Origin: Malurus cyaneus samueli
Lineage: Eukaryota > Chordata > Aves > Passeriformes > Maluridae
Reading direction: 5' to 3'
Length of the DNA: 64,000 bases
Assembly: GCA_009741485.1 (NCBI GenBank)
Contig: CM019214.1
Coordinates: 22,280,267 to 22,344,266, forward strand
Part shown: piece after piece, positions 41,174 through 54,099 of the stretch
Numbering within the stretch: position 1 is the first letter of the stretch
Layout of the letters: every line of letters starts with the position of its first letter
Made by a program: the position numbers and the translations under genes
The notes under the pieces: model-generated
What the model saw: only the letters and a program-made list of their open reading frames with translations
Databases searched by the model: none
Told to the model about the DNA's origin: nothing

Positions 41174-42437
41174 CAGAATACACTGAACCAGAGTCACATT
41201 GGAAGCACATTAGAGAGAAAATTCTTGCTATATGTGGTTGATATTTGTATTGAAGATTCTGGGGGGAAGTAATACCCAAAGTAAAATCTTTTGGAACACA
41301 ATTACTTCTTTCACTCAAAACCACTTGAAATTAGGATTACAAGTCCTAATAACTGTACATACAGTTTTTGTCTACTGATTTTGATATTTTTTAATTCATA
41401 GGAATAATATGTGGTAGTTGACTTTATATTTGGCATATGATGATCCTATTTTTTATCAAACAATTAGAAAACCACCTCCCTGGGGGAACTGGCATTGAAA
41501 TTTGTTCTGTGCATTCAAACTTGTGTCTATATGTATTCATTGCCTATATATAATTATTTCTCATAAATATTTTACATGAATCGAAAATTGTTAAAGGGAA
41601 ATACATGGATGGAGTACTTTGTTTAATTACAAAATTTACTTTATTTGGGTATTACTCAAGAAAATATTCAACCTTCATTGGGCTATAATTATTTGGAATA
41701 TTTAATAAAAGGACAAAATATGGATGACAACTGAGATTATGATCCTGTATCAATTGCTCCTGAAAGAAATTGGAGATTAGAGAAAGTGTATATTTAATTG
41801 GCAGTGATATGTTACCTAGTTAATTATGTACTGGATATATATCAAGAATCCACTCAACAACTAAACTAGTACATAGAACCCAAAACCGCATATATAATAA
41901 TAATAAAGAAATTCTAGCTTACAGTCATGGACTAAGATTTACTTGAAGTCTTGAATTTTGAGGGATATGAATATGGTTAAAGAGTAGAATTTAAGTGGGA
42001 GAATAAAAGCTGCTAATAATACTTAAGTGAAATATGATGCATCTGTGACAAATTAAACTTCATACATTAACAAGTTAAAGTATACTGTTATTTTTCAGCA
42101 TGTATTGAAAATGCACTTCAAAATAAAGACAATTCAAGAAAATAATGGATAGATTTCTTTAGTAGCTATAATAATTTCAAAGCTAAATTGTAAATTGAGT
42201 TTCTGTTCATGTTTCACTCCTTATCAAGTAACTATTTATATTACAGAGGGCTACTTGCTGCAGGAGTAAGCACAGTATAACAGAATGCTGGGTGTAAGGA
42301 TAGCTTGGTATATTTTTATTTTTTTTTAGTCGGAAAACAGAAGTATTGCCAAAGGATAGGGATGGTGAAAACAATGTTTATTTCCTCTTGCTCCCATAAG
42401 CACAGGCTATGAGATGTATGAGCATAAGTGTTTATGT

Positions 42438-42480
42438 TTGTGTGTGCCTCTGTGTGTGTGTGTGTGTGTGTGTGTACGTG
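42438..42480. repeat. (TG)n microsatellite
   Basis: A pure (TG)12 core at 42451-42475 preceded by an interrupted TG stretch. Confidence 0.9.
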
Positions 42481-43268
42481 AGTACACCTCAAAAGTATTT
42501 TAAGAAAGCAGGTTGAATGCAAGTTAAAATATATTCCTTACTTAATCTTCTAATACATAAATGCAAGTTCTTTATCATGGTAAGTAAATGTTTTCAGTTA
42601 ATTTCTAGGTTTTTCTAAAGAGTATGAAATGACGTATATTTTGAACCAAGGCTAATTTTTGGACCAATTTCATGTTGATTGACTCAACTCTGTTTCATTT
42701 TTGTTTTCTATCTTGTTTTAAATATTTTTTTCTCATATGGGAAGCAAGATTAAATTTTAAGGAAGTCTTTATGATTTGTCTTGGTCCAGTCAAGTTGTGT
42801 AAAACTCAAATGATAATTATATTGGCATTAGTTCCTTCAGAAATTCAGGTTGTGGCTAATTCTTAATAAATCCTAATGAGGATGAATAAAATGTTGTCAT
42901 TGAAGAAAGTAACTGAAGGCATTGTTTCTTCAAGGTTACAGAACAGAATAAAACAAATCCATTTCTTATGTAAAAATATTTGGTGATTTTTTAAATATAC
43001 TTTTTTGGTTTATATTATTCTTTTTTTAATAGCACATTAAGTTGTTTTTTTGCAGAAATCACTTTTAACTAAAGTACTGCATTGTCACAGAATATGATAC
43101 ATTTTTTTCAAATATTTTCAATTTGTTCTTCTTGACATTTTATGTTTATGTGCAGTTTGCATCTTTTTTTTTTTTGTTTTTCAATTTCAAATAGAACAGA
43201 TTTTGACATTTTTTGTTACATTTTTTGTACTAGTGGTTTTTTATTTTTGAGAACCTGCTGGTTTTGAA

Positions 43269-43310
43269 TTCTCTTTTTTCCCTTTATTCTCCTCCTCAAT
43301 ATGATCCCAG
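43269..43310 (+). promoter_or_regulatory. NLGN4X: 3' splice site and pyrimidine tract of the SSA exon
   Basis: TTCTCT (43269-43274), a PTB-type motif, leads into a tract of almost pure T and C up to about 43298, then AATATGATCCCAG. No AG dinucleotide occurs between about 43250 and the acceptor AG at 43309-43310. A PTB site in the tract would fit repression in non-neuronal cells, but that is inference. Confidence 0.6.
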
Positions 43311-43370
43311 GAGCCAACACAAAGAAAAGCGCAGATGATATAACCAGTAATGATCGTGGTGAAGATGAAG
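43311..43370 (+). CDS. NLGN4X: Neuroligin-4 splice-site-A (SSA) cassette exon, 20 residues
   Basis: A 60-nt exon that adds exactly 20 residues between D157 and the DIHDQN start of the next constitutive exon. Read from the phase-1 G of the previous exon, it encodes GANTKKSADD followed by ITSNDRGEDE. The pattern (small/Gly start, TKK, acidic middle, ND, G-E-D-E end) matches the A inserts of the other neuroligins, such as the TKKHTDDLGDNDGAEDE type of NLGN1. The acceptor is strong: a long C/T tract at 43269-43298 and ATCCCAG ending at 43310. The donor GAAG|GTATTT is weak because it lacks G at +5, as expected for a regulated exon. Both borders are phase 1, so inclusion or skipping keeps the frame. 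In other neuroligins the SSA insert tunes partner binding; the effect in bird NLGN4 is unknown to me. Not seen as an ORF because of its size. Confidence 0.9.
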
Positions 43371-43402
43371 GTATTTTTTGTTTTTTCAAAGCCTGACCCT
43401 GA

Positions 43403-43408
43403 TGCATG
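43403..43408 (+). promoter_or_regulatory. NLGN4X: TGCATG element, candidate RBFOX site downstream of the SSA exon
   Basis: TGCATG starts 33 nt after the last exon base. RBFOX proteins bind (U)GCAUG and, when it lies just downstream of a cassette exon, usually promote inclusion. The bases right after the donor are T-rich (43372-43387), which can also help weak donors through TIA-type proteins. The motif is seen; its function is inferred. Confidence 0.45.
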
Positions 43409-45697
43409 AACATAAACTTTTCAATTTTTGTTATAATAATAATGATTATTGTTATTGCTATTGCTGTTATTTCAACATGATTTTTAGTCCCTTATTTGCA
43501 GAAGCTCACATCAGTGTGCTTCTTTATTTTCTTCTTTAGAGTTTATTTTGATTGTTTTTCTTTTTAAAATCTAAATTAGCATATAGATGAATGCAGTTCC
43601 TCCGTGACATAGGTGTAAAGTTTATTCCTAAATATGTGTGAAGTGAGTAACATAAATGTTATTTGAAACCACATATTTTTCCCCCTCTATTCTTTCTTAG
43701 GTTGAGAAAATGGAATTTAAAAACATGCATGTGCTCTTTTCCTTCCTACACATTTTGTAAATTCACTTGTTTGAAATTCATGAAAAAACTCACATATATC
43801 CTTCCTTTCACTTCCACTGTTTCCCTGGTGCACATGCTGTACATTGATACAGTTGAATTGTGCTTTGTCTTTGCTATTTTTATTTACTTATTTGTTTTTT
43901 TTTCTCACAGGATGTGGTTTATTTCAGGACACAAAAAAATAAAGGAAGCTGTTGATGTTTCTTTTTTGTTTTTTTCCTGTAATCAGCTAGCCTCTGAGAC
44001 ACATTCATTCTGACTCTGACCACATTCCCACTGAAATCAGTAACAATCATTTTCATTCACTTCTTTCAAAGTTGGATTGGATTCCCTGAAAGGAAATGCT
44101 AAAATTTCACAGTGAAGTACCCCAAAAAGTTTTAGATGGAAACACGTTTTTTTTTTCCTTGCCTTGACACAGCAAATCTATTTAGGATTCACCAAAATAG
44201 AAGGAAGTCATTAAATCTTCCTCTATTCTCACCCTTCATTTTCGTTAAAGTTACATTTCCAGCTTATTTGATGGAATGTATTTACCAAGTTAAGAAAATA
44301 AACATTTTCAAATTAAATGAGAAGACAACTCTGGGTAGTGTATTGATCTGGTTTCTAAGCAATATGTTTATTATTCCTCTCATGCTTGGGCAATCCAAAC
44401 TGTTATTCCATGTTTTTTTTTCCCCTCTTTTCTCCTATCTGACATAATTTCAAATTACTTGGAAACATATGTGCTCTCCATTTCCCTTAGAATCATACTG
44501 CAGTGAGGATACTATCACGTCTTTTCCTGGGAGTTCAGGTTTTGTAACTACTCTGTCTATATATATAATTCCATAAGAAAAACCTCGGGTATTTGATTCA
44601 CATTGTTTGCCCTCTACTCCACCACCTTCACTCCTGAATTACACTATTTCCTACAACACAAAAATGTTGTGCAGAGTACTCTAAAATTGCTCTGTTTCTG
44701 ATTATCACCTTTTTATTTCTATGAAACATAACACTTTTTCAAATGATGATATTGTTATTTATATACCAAATTCTGAAGTTAATTTTAAAGCAAAGGACAA
44801 ATAACAAGCAAAGCCAAAATTGCTTAAAAAATAAAGCTAAATATTGGCTCATGAACACATTATTGTTCAGCCGTCTTTAAAATTTTTAAAATGTTAGGAT
44901 TTCATTATTAACAAGAGTATCTGAGCATATACAGCATCAAGTTAATTTACTTTATGTTGAAGATAATTATGTCCCTATTCAAAGGGAAGAGGAAACCTTC
45001 TGTTGACTTCAGCAGTGAAAGATTCAGCACTGAGGTAGAGCTAAGGAATATGAAAAGATTAAATACAAAATATCATGCCATGAGACTTTGGGGAGAGAAG
45101 GGAAAGGGAATTCAGCAACACAAATAATTGCGTTAAACAATTGCTGCTTTCAATTTTTTTTTTGAGGACTTTAGCTGTGCCTTCAGAGAAGGAGCATTTT
45201 TATGTACTTGGCTGAAAATGCCGATAATAAAAAAAAAAAAAAAAATAGAATCCTTATAATGCACCTCATTGCTTTATATGATCTGTTTAATAGCTATACT
45301 ACTCTTAAAGTTGCAACAATTAAAAGATCCTATCACAAATACTTTTGTTCTGCTGCACAACACTTAAAATAAAACAAGTATTTATCTTTCCATGTAGAGG
45401 AGGCAGATTCAATGATAAGCCTTAAACTTGTCAAGTAAACAGGTGTACACTGCAGCATGGACATTCCTGCACTCGGCTGGAAGTTTCTGGTATTTAGGGC
45501 AGTGTATACACATGAGTAAAGCAAAAGAGGGACATAGGAATATGACAGCTAAAATTTACTTGTAAATATTCTTTAATTAGTTCCACATATATAAAGCATT
45601 AATTATTTGGTGCCTTATGGTTGATCATATTTTTTCCATCTCAGAGTATTCCTAAAAGCCTGAGGGGAGAGCAGAGGTTTGGAAGGCTATTTAGCTC

Positions 45698-45700
<3 letters not shown>

Positions 45701-45732
<32 letters not shown>
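45701..45732. repeat. T homopolymer, 32 nt
   Basis: The longest homopolymer in the window, lying in the intron just upstream of the 153-nt exon. Its length in the assembly may be inexact. Confidence 0.9.
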
Positions 45733-45733
<1 letters not shown>

Positions 45734-46841
45734 TCCCTTTCTTCTCTCTTCAACATACACATGCCCAAAAGACTTTTTTCAAAACCTGGTTGAATAATCA
45801 GAGTCTGCTTTTCCTTGTACATTGTGCTATATACATGAAAGGAGTGCTCTGTTTTCATGCAGATACACTGATTTATTTGTGAAAGATTTGTATTTCTAAT
45901 GGTAGCTTGCTGAATTGCCCTCTACTTTATAAAGGAGTTTAGCCTCTTTTCCCACTGTTTTTGTAGAGAGCATAAGTTCCAAATTTAGGTATTCTGAAAC
46001 ATCTCTGGCATCAGAAACATAACTTGTCAGATTAATCTGGTCCTAAATATACCTCAATCATCGATTAGTGCATCTTTATAACTCACTAAGAAATAATTAA
46101 TACCAATTCCATTTAACTTTCTTTTTGAAATAAATACCCAGCTGTTTACCTGTTTCAAAGTAGTCAGGAATTTTCAGCATGTACTAAACATAACTCAAGG
46201 CTGTTCAGTGAGGTTTAGCTGCTACCATGACTGGGAAAACAAAAGACATTGTTTGGTTTTAAATATAAAAAAAAAAATTCAGGTCTATGAATTCACATAA
46301 ATCCCCTCTGTTTGTTGAAAAGAAGGCTGTTGAAAAGAAGGAAGAGTCTACTGTTTTCTTCTACCAGAACAATTAGATTTTGTGATATTATCTGTTACTG
46401 ATCTATAGGGAATATAATTTCAATAATTATGTCCCATGAGAAATGGAAAAGTATGCATCATTACTATAATTTTATTATTAGGTGCACAGATATTCTAAAT
46501 TGGCATATATTTGAATCAGAGTATTCTAAAAAAACACAAGATTATTCCATAATTTGATTCTTTAAACTTTAAGACATTTCTATTAAAATTCAATTTCTTG
46601 TAATACTGAATGCATTTCAAGTGTTCTTGAGAGACCATTTTAGAGGAAATAGTATTTGAAATGTGAAATTATAACTATTAAGCTTATAGGATGATACTGA
46701 ACTGTGTAAGCTAGCTGGTTAAAGTGGTGGTGGTGACATTGAAAACATAGGAAATTAAGAAGACTATTTTTAGCACTGTTAAAATTTTCTAATGCCATCT
46801 TCCTTATGTTTTTATTACTTTATTGTGTTTTCCTTACTTGA

Positions 46842-47009
<168 letters not shown>

Positions 47010-49164
47010 TGACTTTTCTTCCAGAAATATTTGCACAGAAACATTTGATTGCTGAATTTTTCCATTGATTGATCATAGATCTTTGGCTCAGTTTTGATTT
47101 TAAAACAGACCATTCTCAATGATGGATTTTGAATTCTCTCCTTTTTTTAATGGAAACTGCGCTAGACTAAATTATTTATGACAGCTGCCTTCACCTTAAA
47201 GAGAAATGACTGGAAATGTATACTGTTTTGAGAACTTGCATCCTTTTCTTACTTAAACAATTTCTATTCCATGTTTAATAAACAAAAAAGAAAGTTAATC
47301 AAGAATGGGTTCTCACAGTTTTAAAACAGTTGGTAATAGTAGGAAGAAGGAAAATGTTACTATTTATCAATATTGTGTGCCAATTGCTTTTTTAGAGATA
47401 CATACAAAAAAAAAAAAAGTAAAAGGCTGCTTTATTGAAGTTCATAGAAAAAATGGCAGATAATGGCAGACATTAGAAGTATTAATAATCTTAATGAAAA
47501 TGCTTATAGTTTGTATAGAACAGCATACAGACTGCTTAAATGCTCATCTTCCTGGCCTTTTAGATATGAAAGGTAAGGTACAATATTTTGTTTTTCTTTT
47601 TACAAGGATTTTTGACCTTGCTTTTCTTAATAGCAAAGCTGATCTATATTCATGGCATGTATTAATTTGGAACACAGAAGACTTCTTTTGCTGAGCTATC
47701 TGTTCATGTGGTTCATGTTTCAACAACTTTATAGTTCATTAGCACTGAAAATATTGTTTTTCCTTGTCCCTGATTGTGAGTCTTTAAATACAAAAGAACA
47801 TTTTTTTTTCTGTGATGGAAGCAGATTTAAATGTAATGCCAGAAACACAAAAAGATACTTGGTATATTTATGCATAAAGTCTTGGTACTCAGAACACCCC
47901 AAAAGAAAAAAAAAAAAGACACAAAAGGAAGAACTCAAGACACCAAGACACACACACATACAAAGAGTTGTTGCTTTTGTTGTCAAACAAATTGCATACC
48001 CAGAAACTTGATAATAGTTATTTATCTGTAAAAACAGTTATTTGATGGATCCCTTAAAAAGTTTTCTCTTGGTTTCTTAAAACTAACATTGTGGAAGGAT
48101 ACAGAGAACTATAAGTGGTTTAAAATGTTTCATTGTGTATCATATAAATCTAAAGGGAAAATTGCAATATTTGTGTTCATGAACTCCTATTTTATGTATT
48201 TATATTGAAAACAAACAAAACAGAAGAAAGAATCAGAATGCTTTTTTTTTTTTTTAATTGTGACATTCAAGAAAAAAGGCACAATACAGAGGCACTTATA
48301 TGAGAAACAGAAAAGTAATAATCATCAGGATTTTAAATGTGTTAGGAAAAGTACAGTGTTGTGTTTGACAATATTGCTTCTCAGCAGTGGCAAATGTAAC
48401 TTTCAAGACTCTATGGAATTTATTCTTCATTACAAAAGTCTATGTTTGAATTGGAAAAACAGAAGATAGTCAGCAAATGTGTACACACTTAAAAATCAGA
48501 GGAATTGTGTTTTATGAACATCTTTATGTTTTTTCTTCCTGGGTGAAATATAAATGTGATCATTGAGAACTCATTAGATTCTGCCTGGACATTGGAAGAT
48601 ATTAGGCAAATTCCATGTATTTTTGATGTGCTTCATAAGTAAAAAAAAGTTTAAAAAAACCCCATAAATTTCTTCAGAAAACAGCAATATGGAAAACAAA
48701 CATGATATTAATAAACATTTAAAATAGTATCATTATTATGATATGCAGTTTAAAGATTAACAGTATTTGTATCCATTTCTTCAAGTCTGGACTACTGAAG
48801 GTCATCTTTCTGTAAATTTGGTGTGTTTCAAATGCATTTGATTTGCATTTGATTATAAGTTCATACCTAAAATCACATACAAATCTGTTGTTAAATTGCA
48901 GTCCTATCACTATTATCTCACTCTGTAATGAAGGAATACACATTGAATTCATCACAATGCTGAATTGCTGGACATGCTAAATTCCTCTCGAAAATTCACT
49001 TAGATGGACATGAATACTGGATCTTACACCCTCCACAAATGTTAGTACTGTTCTTGAGGCACATTAAATTATTTTTCTTTCAGTCTATAGTGTGTCATTA
49101 ATAGCAGTAGATAGAAAAAGTATTAGGACTGCATAGATAATCACTGGATGATGTTAAACAGAAA

Positions 49165-50960
49165 AATCATAGAAGGATAGAGTGGTTTGGCTTGAAAAGG
49201 ACCTTCCAAGACCATCCAGTCCAATACTCTGCCATGGGAAGGGACATCTGTTGCATCAGGTTGCTCAAAGCTCAGTCCAACCTGGCCTTGAGCTCTTCTA
49301 ACAGTTTCTCTAGGCAACCTGTTCCACTGTCTCCCCACCCTCATAATAAAAAAATTTATTTTGGCCCCAGTCCTGCCACTGTAGTCCTGGTTAAAAGTTT
49401 CTCCATCTTTCTTATAAGTGTCCTTTGTATATTGAAAAGCCCCCATAAGGAACATCTTCTAGGAACATTTTCTTCTCCAGGCTGAACAGTCCCAATTGAA
49501 CTTTTCCAAACATTTTTGTGGCCCTTTTCTCGACGTATCTTAACAGTTCTATGGCTTTCTTGTGCTGGGGAGCCCAGAGCTGGGTGCATCACTCCACATG
49601 GGGTCTTGCAAGACCTGAGTAGAGGAACAGAATCACCTCCACCAAACTGGTGGCCCCACTGCTTTTGATGCAGCCCACGATATGATTAGCAATCTGGGCT
49701 GAAAGCACATACTGGTGTCTCTTGTCCAATATTTTCATCCACCATAATCCCCAAGCCCTGTCATTCATCTCCAGTCTGTACAATACTGGGGATTTTTCCA
49801 TTTTGGGTACAGGACCTTGCACTTGGCTTTGCTGATTTTCTTGAGGTTCCCACCAGTGCGCTTTTTAAGCCTTTAAAAGTTCTTCTGCATGGCATCCCTT
49901 CCCTCTAACACATCGAGTAATACTCATCTTTGTGATGTCCACACTTTCTGATGGTGCCCTTAATCCCACTATCTATGTCCTTCATGAAGGTATTAAATAG
50001 TATTGGTCACAGTAAGAACTTTTTAGGGACACCACTGGTATTGGTTTCCACTTGGATATTTAGCCATTGACTGCAGCTTTGAATATATGGCCGTTCAGCC
50101 AATTCCTCACCCACCCAACAGTCCATCCATCAAACTCATATTTCTTCAATTTATTGGCAAGAATGTTACGGGGGATCTTATCAGAGTTCTTAAAACATCC
50201 AGGCAGATAACATCTGGGCGGATAACACTGATTGCCCTTTGCTTGCTACTGATGGAGTCACATTACTGTACATGGTCACTCATTACTGTAGATTAGCCAG
50301 GCATGATTTGCCCTTGGTGAAGTCAAGATGCTGTCTCCACGCACATTTCTGTCTCCATAAGCTTCAATATAACTACCATGAGGATCTGTTCTATGATTTT
50401 ATTGGGTGCGGAGGTGAAGCTGACTGGTCAGCACCTCCCAGGGTCCTCCTTAGTACCCCTTTTAAAACAGGTGGGATATCCCCTCAGTCAGTGGGCCCTT
50501 TCTCTCATTCCCATGGCTTTTCATAAATGTGGAAACTGGCTTAGTGTCTACATCTGTAATTTCCCTTAAGACCTCAGGATGCACTTTATAGGGTCCCATG
50601 GACTTCTGTCAGCTTAGGTTCCTCAGGTCATTCTAAAACTGATCTACTACAGTTGGAGAGACTTGATTTCCCCCATCTCTGCCTTGAAGTTTGGGGGTTT
50701 GACAGATTTAGGAAGAGAGATTACTAGAGAGGACTGAGGAGCAAAGCATTTTTTAGTACCTCAATGTTCCTCATGGCATTTTTCACAAATTCTCCTGTCT
50801 TACTTATGTAGGAAGTAGATCTTCCTTTCCTGAGCAACATACCTGTAAAAGCCCTTCTTGTCAGTGTTCATATTCCTAGCCAATTTCAGCTCTATCTGTG
50901 CCTTAGCTTTTCTGATCCCATCCCACGCATCTGAACAACACCTTTGTCTTCTTCCTAGGA
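49165..50960 (-). mobile_element. CR1 LINE, about 1.8 kb, 3' UTR plus part of the reverse transcriptase region
   Basis: The longest repeat in the window. The + strand starts with AATCATAGAAGGATAGAGTGG and runs through CCAGTCCAATACTCTGCCATG, CAGTCCAACCTGGCCTTGAG, CTAGGCAACCTGTTCCACTG, CACTTGGCTTTGCTGATTTT, and on to TACCTGTAAAAGCCCTTCTT. This is the reverse complement of the CR1 3' UTR followed by its ORF2 coding part, read 3' to 5'. Frameshifts and stops break the reverse transcriptase. It is truncated at the 5' end, as most CR1 copies are. Confidence 0.92.
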
Positions 50961-51463
50961 TAAATGTCCCTGGTTCCACTGCCCCAAAGTATGACTATAA
51001 AAACCCTTTTTTAATGTAGCTGTAACATAGTGACATTCAGGGTTATAAAATGTTTTAATGGAATGATAGAGACAAATATCTTCATGTCTATCTTTTCTCC
51101 TTGCATCTGGCTAAAATGCAAGATTTTACATTGCGCACTGAATAATATCTGTCTGTGACTCCCTGTCTTAGAGGACTGGAGGCTCTGGGAATAACTTCCT
51201 CATCTCTCTCTCTAAGTAGCAACATGAAAAAATAGCAGACAGATGGACCAAAACTTTCCAACTTTTTAATTATCTCTTTCTTTCCTTTGAATTCTAGAAT
51301 TTTCTGTAATTTCTAGATCCCTAAGATTGCATGCAGCAGTTTGGTTGTTGTTATTTAGAAGGCCATATTCTCCCTTTGAATATAAATTTGCATTCATCAA
51401 AATGCATTTCATGCATAGAATACTTTTCGGAAAATAAAGCAGAACTTTTTTTTATGATAGTAG

Positions 51464-51600
51464 AGTATTATTTTATGGTGTAGTATAGTATAGTATTTTT
51501 ACAATTTTTCTAATTGAGATAGTATAGTATTACTATTATATAGATACATTACTATATATCTATTTTATTTTTATTTTTTCTATTTATATGTTTATATCAT
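51464..51600. repeat. AT-rich TAGTA-type low-complexity region
   Basis: Repeated TAGTATAGTA and TATAT motifs broken by T runs. Nothing coding. Confidence 0.75.
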
Positions 51601-52825
51601 AATACAGTATTTTTTTTATAATGCATTTATTTTTTTTTTTAAAGCTGATTTGAATTTTCAAAATTCCAAAGCTATTTAGAGAGTTTTTAACAGAAATAAT
51701 AGAGATTCATCAGAATGGGAGGGAAAATAGATATCCTAATTCAAAGTATGTTTTAGTATATTGAATGGTTGAATGACCTGGTGGCGTCAATCCAGATATT
51801 TCTCAATTCCTTTTTATTATCTGTATCCTTAGTCTTTGTGGATATCCCTTTAGAAGTAGCAACATCTTTCCAACACAGATATAAGCACTCTTTTAGTGCC
51901 TTTTTCAGGATTGTGTTGGCAGGAAAAATACAGAAGAGGGATTTATGTTTAATGTTCTTTTACAGTGACAGGACCTGAATCATCTGTCTCATTGTGAGAT
52001 TTCAATATGCTGAATCTTTGTTTAGCTTGTAATCAAAAGGTAAATCTGACAAGTCACCCTCCCTTAAAATAAACAAAACAATCCAAAACCAAAACCAAAG
52101 CAAAACCTAAAAACAATAAAATCTATGCCCTATAATATTTCTATGCAGTTTAATTTAATCACAGAGTTATACATTTTCAAGAAAAAAAGCTTCTTCAAAA
52201 AAGTTACCATATTCAAAGAGGAATGTTCCTATGTGAGCTATTAAAGACAAAACCAGAGATGGTTTCTAGATATATGAATCAGGCATTTGGAAGCCAGAAT
52301 CTTATTACAAAAAAATGGGAAATGCAAAACTTGAGATAAATTCTAGAAATATGGATGAGATATTTTGGAAGGCAGAGCTAAATGAAACATCTACTGCAGT
52401 AAAATGAGACACACTCAGAGTTCAGAATTGTAAAATTGACTTAGCATTTCCAAGACCCCTTGCAATTTAACATTTTCTTCCTCTTAGAATTCCAAATCAT
52501 GTAGATAAGAATAGACTGTCTCTCATCTATCTGCCTTTTTGGCAATAAGGATCCATTTTAAATACTCTGTCTGAAAAGCCTGGACTTCCTTTTAGCAGAA
52601 ATTGTATCTACATGCAATTATAGTCTCTGTAAGTAATCATATTAGACAGTGCAAGCTAAATCAAGTTTACAAGGAGGCTCCATACATCTTCAAGTTATTG
52701 AGAACCTTAGCCTGTTTTATTTCGTTGAGTACCTGTTGTGCAAGATAAAACACGGAAAAAGTGTATGTTGTAAATGAACTGTTTAGGTTTGACTGGTCAT
52801 TGTAGGTCCTTTGCAGCTGAGCTGC

Positions 52826-52885
52826 ATTCTATTCTATTCTATTCTATTCTATTCTATTCTATTCTATTCTATTCTATTCTATTCT
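52826..52885. repeat. (ATTCT)12 pentanucleotide microsatellite
   Basis: Twelve perfect ATTCT units, followed by an AT-rich tail with ATAGAATATAA-type sequence that is partly complementary to the repeat. Confidence 0.95.
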
Positions 52886-53811
52886 ATAGAATATAACATA
52901 TAATAGAATATAATAATCAAATCAAGCAAGCAGCATATGACCTCATGGACAGATTCTTGTGTACAATACTCTACAAGACGTTGAATGTTATCTTCAGTAG
53001 TGTAATTGTTGTACAGAATTACTGTGCATTTTAAATTTTGAAATGCAGATTAATGTTCCTTTTGTGCCTCTGTTCTACCCTTCTCTACTTCCAGCGTGTG
53101 TAGTTCCACTAGTCCAGGAGGCTTAAAGGTGGTCTCCTGGTGGAGAAGGCCAGAGGTGGTACAACATGGGAATGACTCAGGAGCTGGAGTGTGCTAAGTA
53201 AATTAATTTCATGCTTGCACAGGAAAGGAGGTTTATTTAAACTCATTAATTTTATTGTGACTGTTTCCATTGTTGAAGCCAATAAAAAGCCCTACATTGC
53301 TTTACCTGCATCTCTAAACTTCATGCAGGTTTTCTGGCCAGTTAGGCCCTTGGCCTTTCTTCTCAGTTGGATAATAATTGTGTTAGCTAATCTCAGTTTT
53401 CATAGCTAATTTCTAAATCAGTGTAACTCTTAAATTCCCAGATTTAAGAGTTAATCCAACTGCTTTAAATCTATTATTACAGTCACAGAAATTATATTTG
53501 TGCAAATGCAGCTCATGAGCTCTATCCGTATGCCATTGGGTTTAGACTGTTCAAACATCGGAACAACAAGTACTTAAGTTACAGTGTCATCAAAAGCTAT
53601 ACATACATTCATAGCATTTCTAAAATTAGGTGTATTGATTGGTGAAATGTAATTGTCAAAAGTGGAATTTAGTAATAAACTTTTGACAGAGTTTATTTTA
53701 CCTAAATGCAACAAAATCCATTTCCTTCAGGCCTGATGGATTGACCCAGTTGACTAAGCTGGTAAAGCATGGTCTTATAAAATAATTTTTACCATAGACT
53801 ATGTAGTAAAA

Positions 53812-53888
53812 ACAAGAACAAGAACAACAACAACAACAACAATAACAAAAAGAAAAAAGAAAAAAACCAAAAAACCAAAAAAACAACC
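53812..53888. repeat. A-rich tract with CAA and CCA interruptions
   Basis: AACAAGAACAAC and (CAA)n units pass into A runs broken by CC. The apparent - strand frames rich in F, L and C are artefacts. Confidence 0.8.
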
Positions 53889-54035
53889 CAGGAACAAAAA
53901 GCTACAAGACAATGTAAAAGAACCTTTGGGACCTGATCTATGAGCCAATTACTCACCCAATGCATGATGTGTTTGTCCAGGTGTGTGCTGGACATTTTAT
54001 CCAGAAAGATACTGTGAGAGACATGCTTTTAATAG

Positions 54036-54055
54036 TATGTATATATTATATATAG

Positions 54056-54090
<35 letters not shown>

Positions 54091-54099
54091 TAATATAAT
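54036..54099. repeat. (TA)n microsatellite
   Basis: A long alternating TA core (about 54056-54082) with ATATAAT borders. Confidence 0.9.

Noticed and set aside
41150..41180. T24 followed by CAG, resembling a 3' splice site
   Set aside because: The sequence after it shows no phase-compatible conserved peptide and no nearby strong donor.
49141..49592. Overlapping - strand frames of 78-104 codons
   Set aside because: They lie within the antisense CR1 element; the sequence is its 3' region with broken frames, not a gene.
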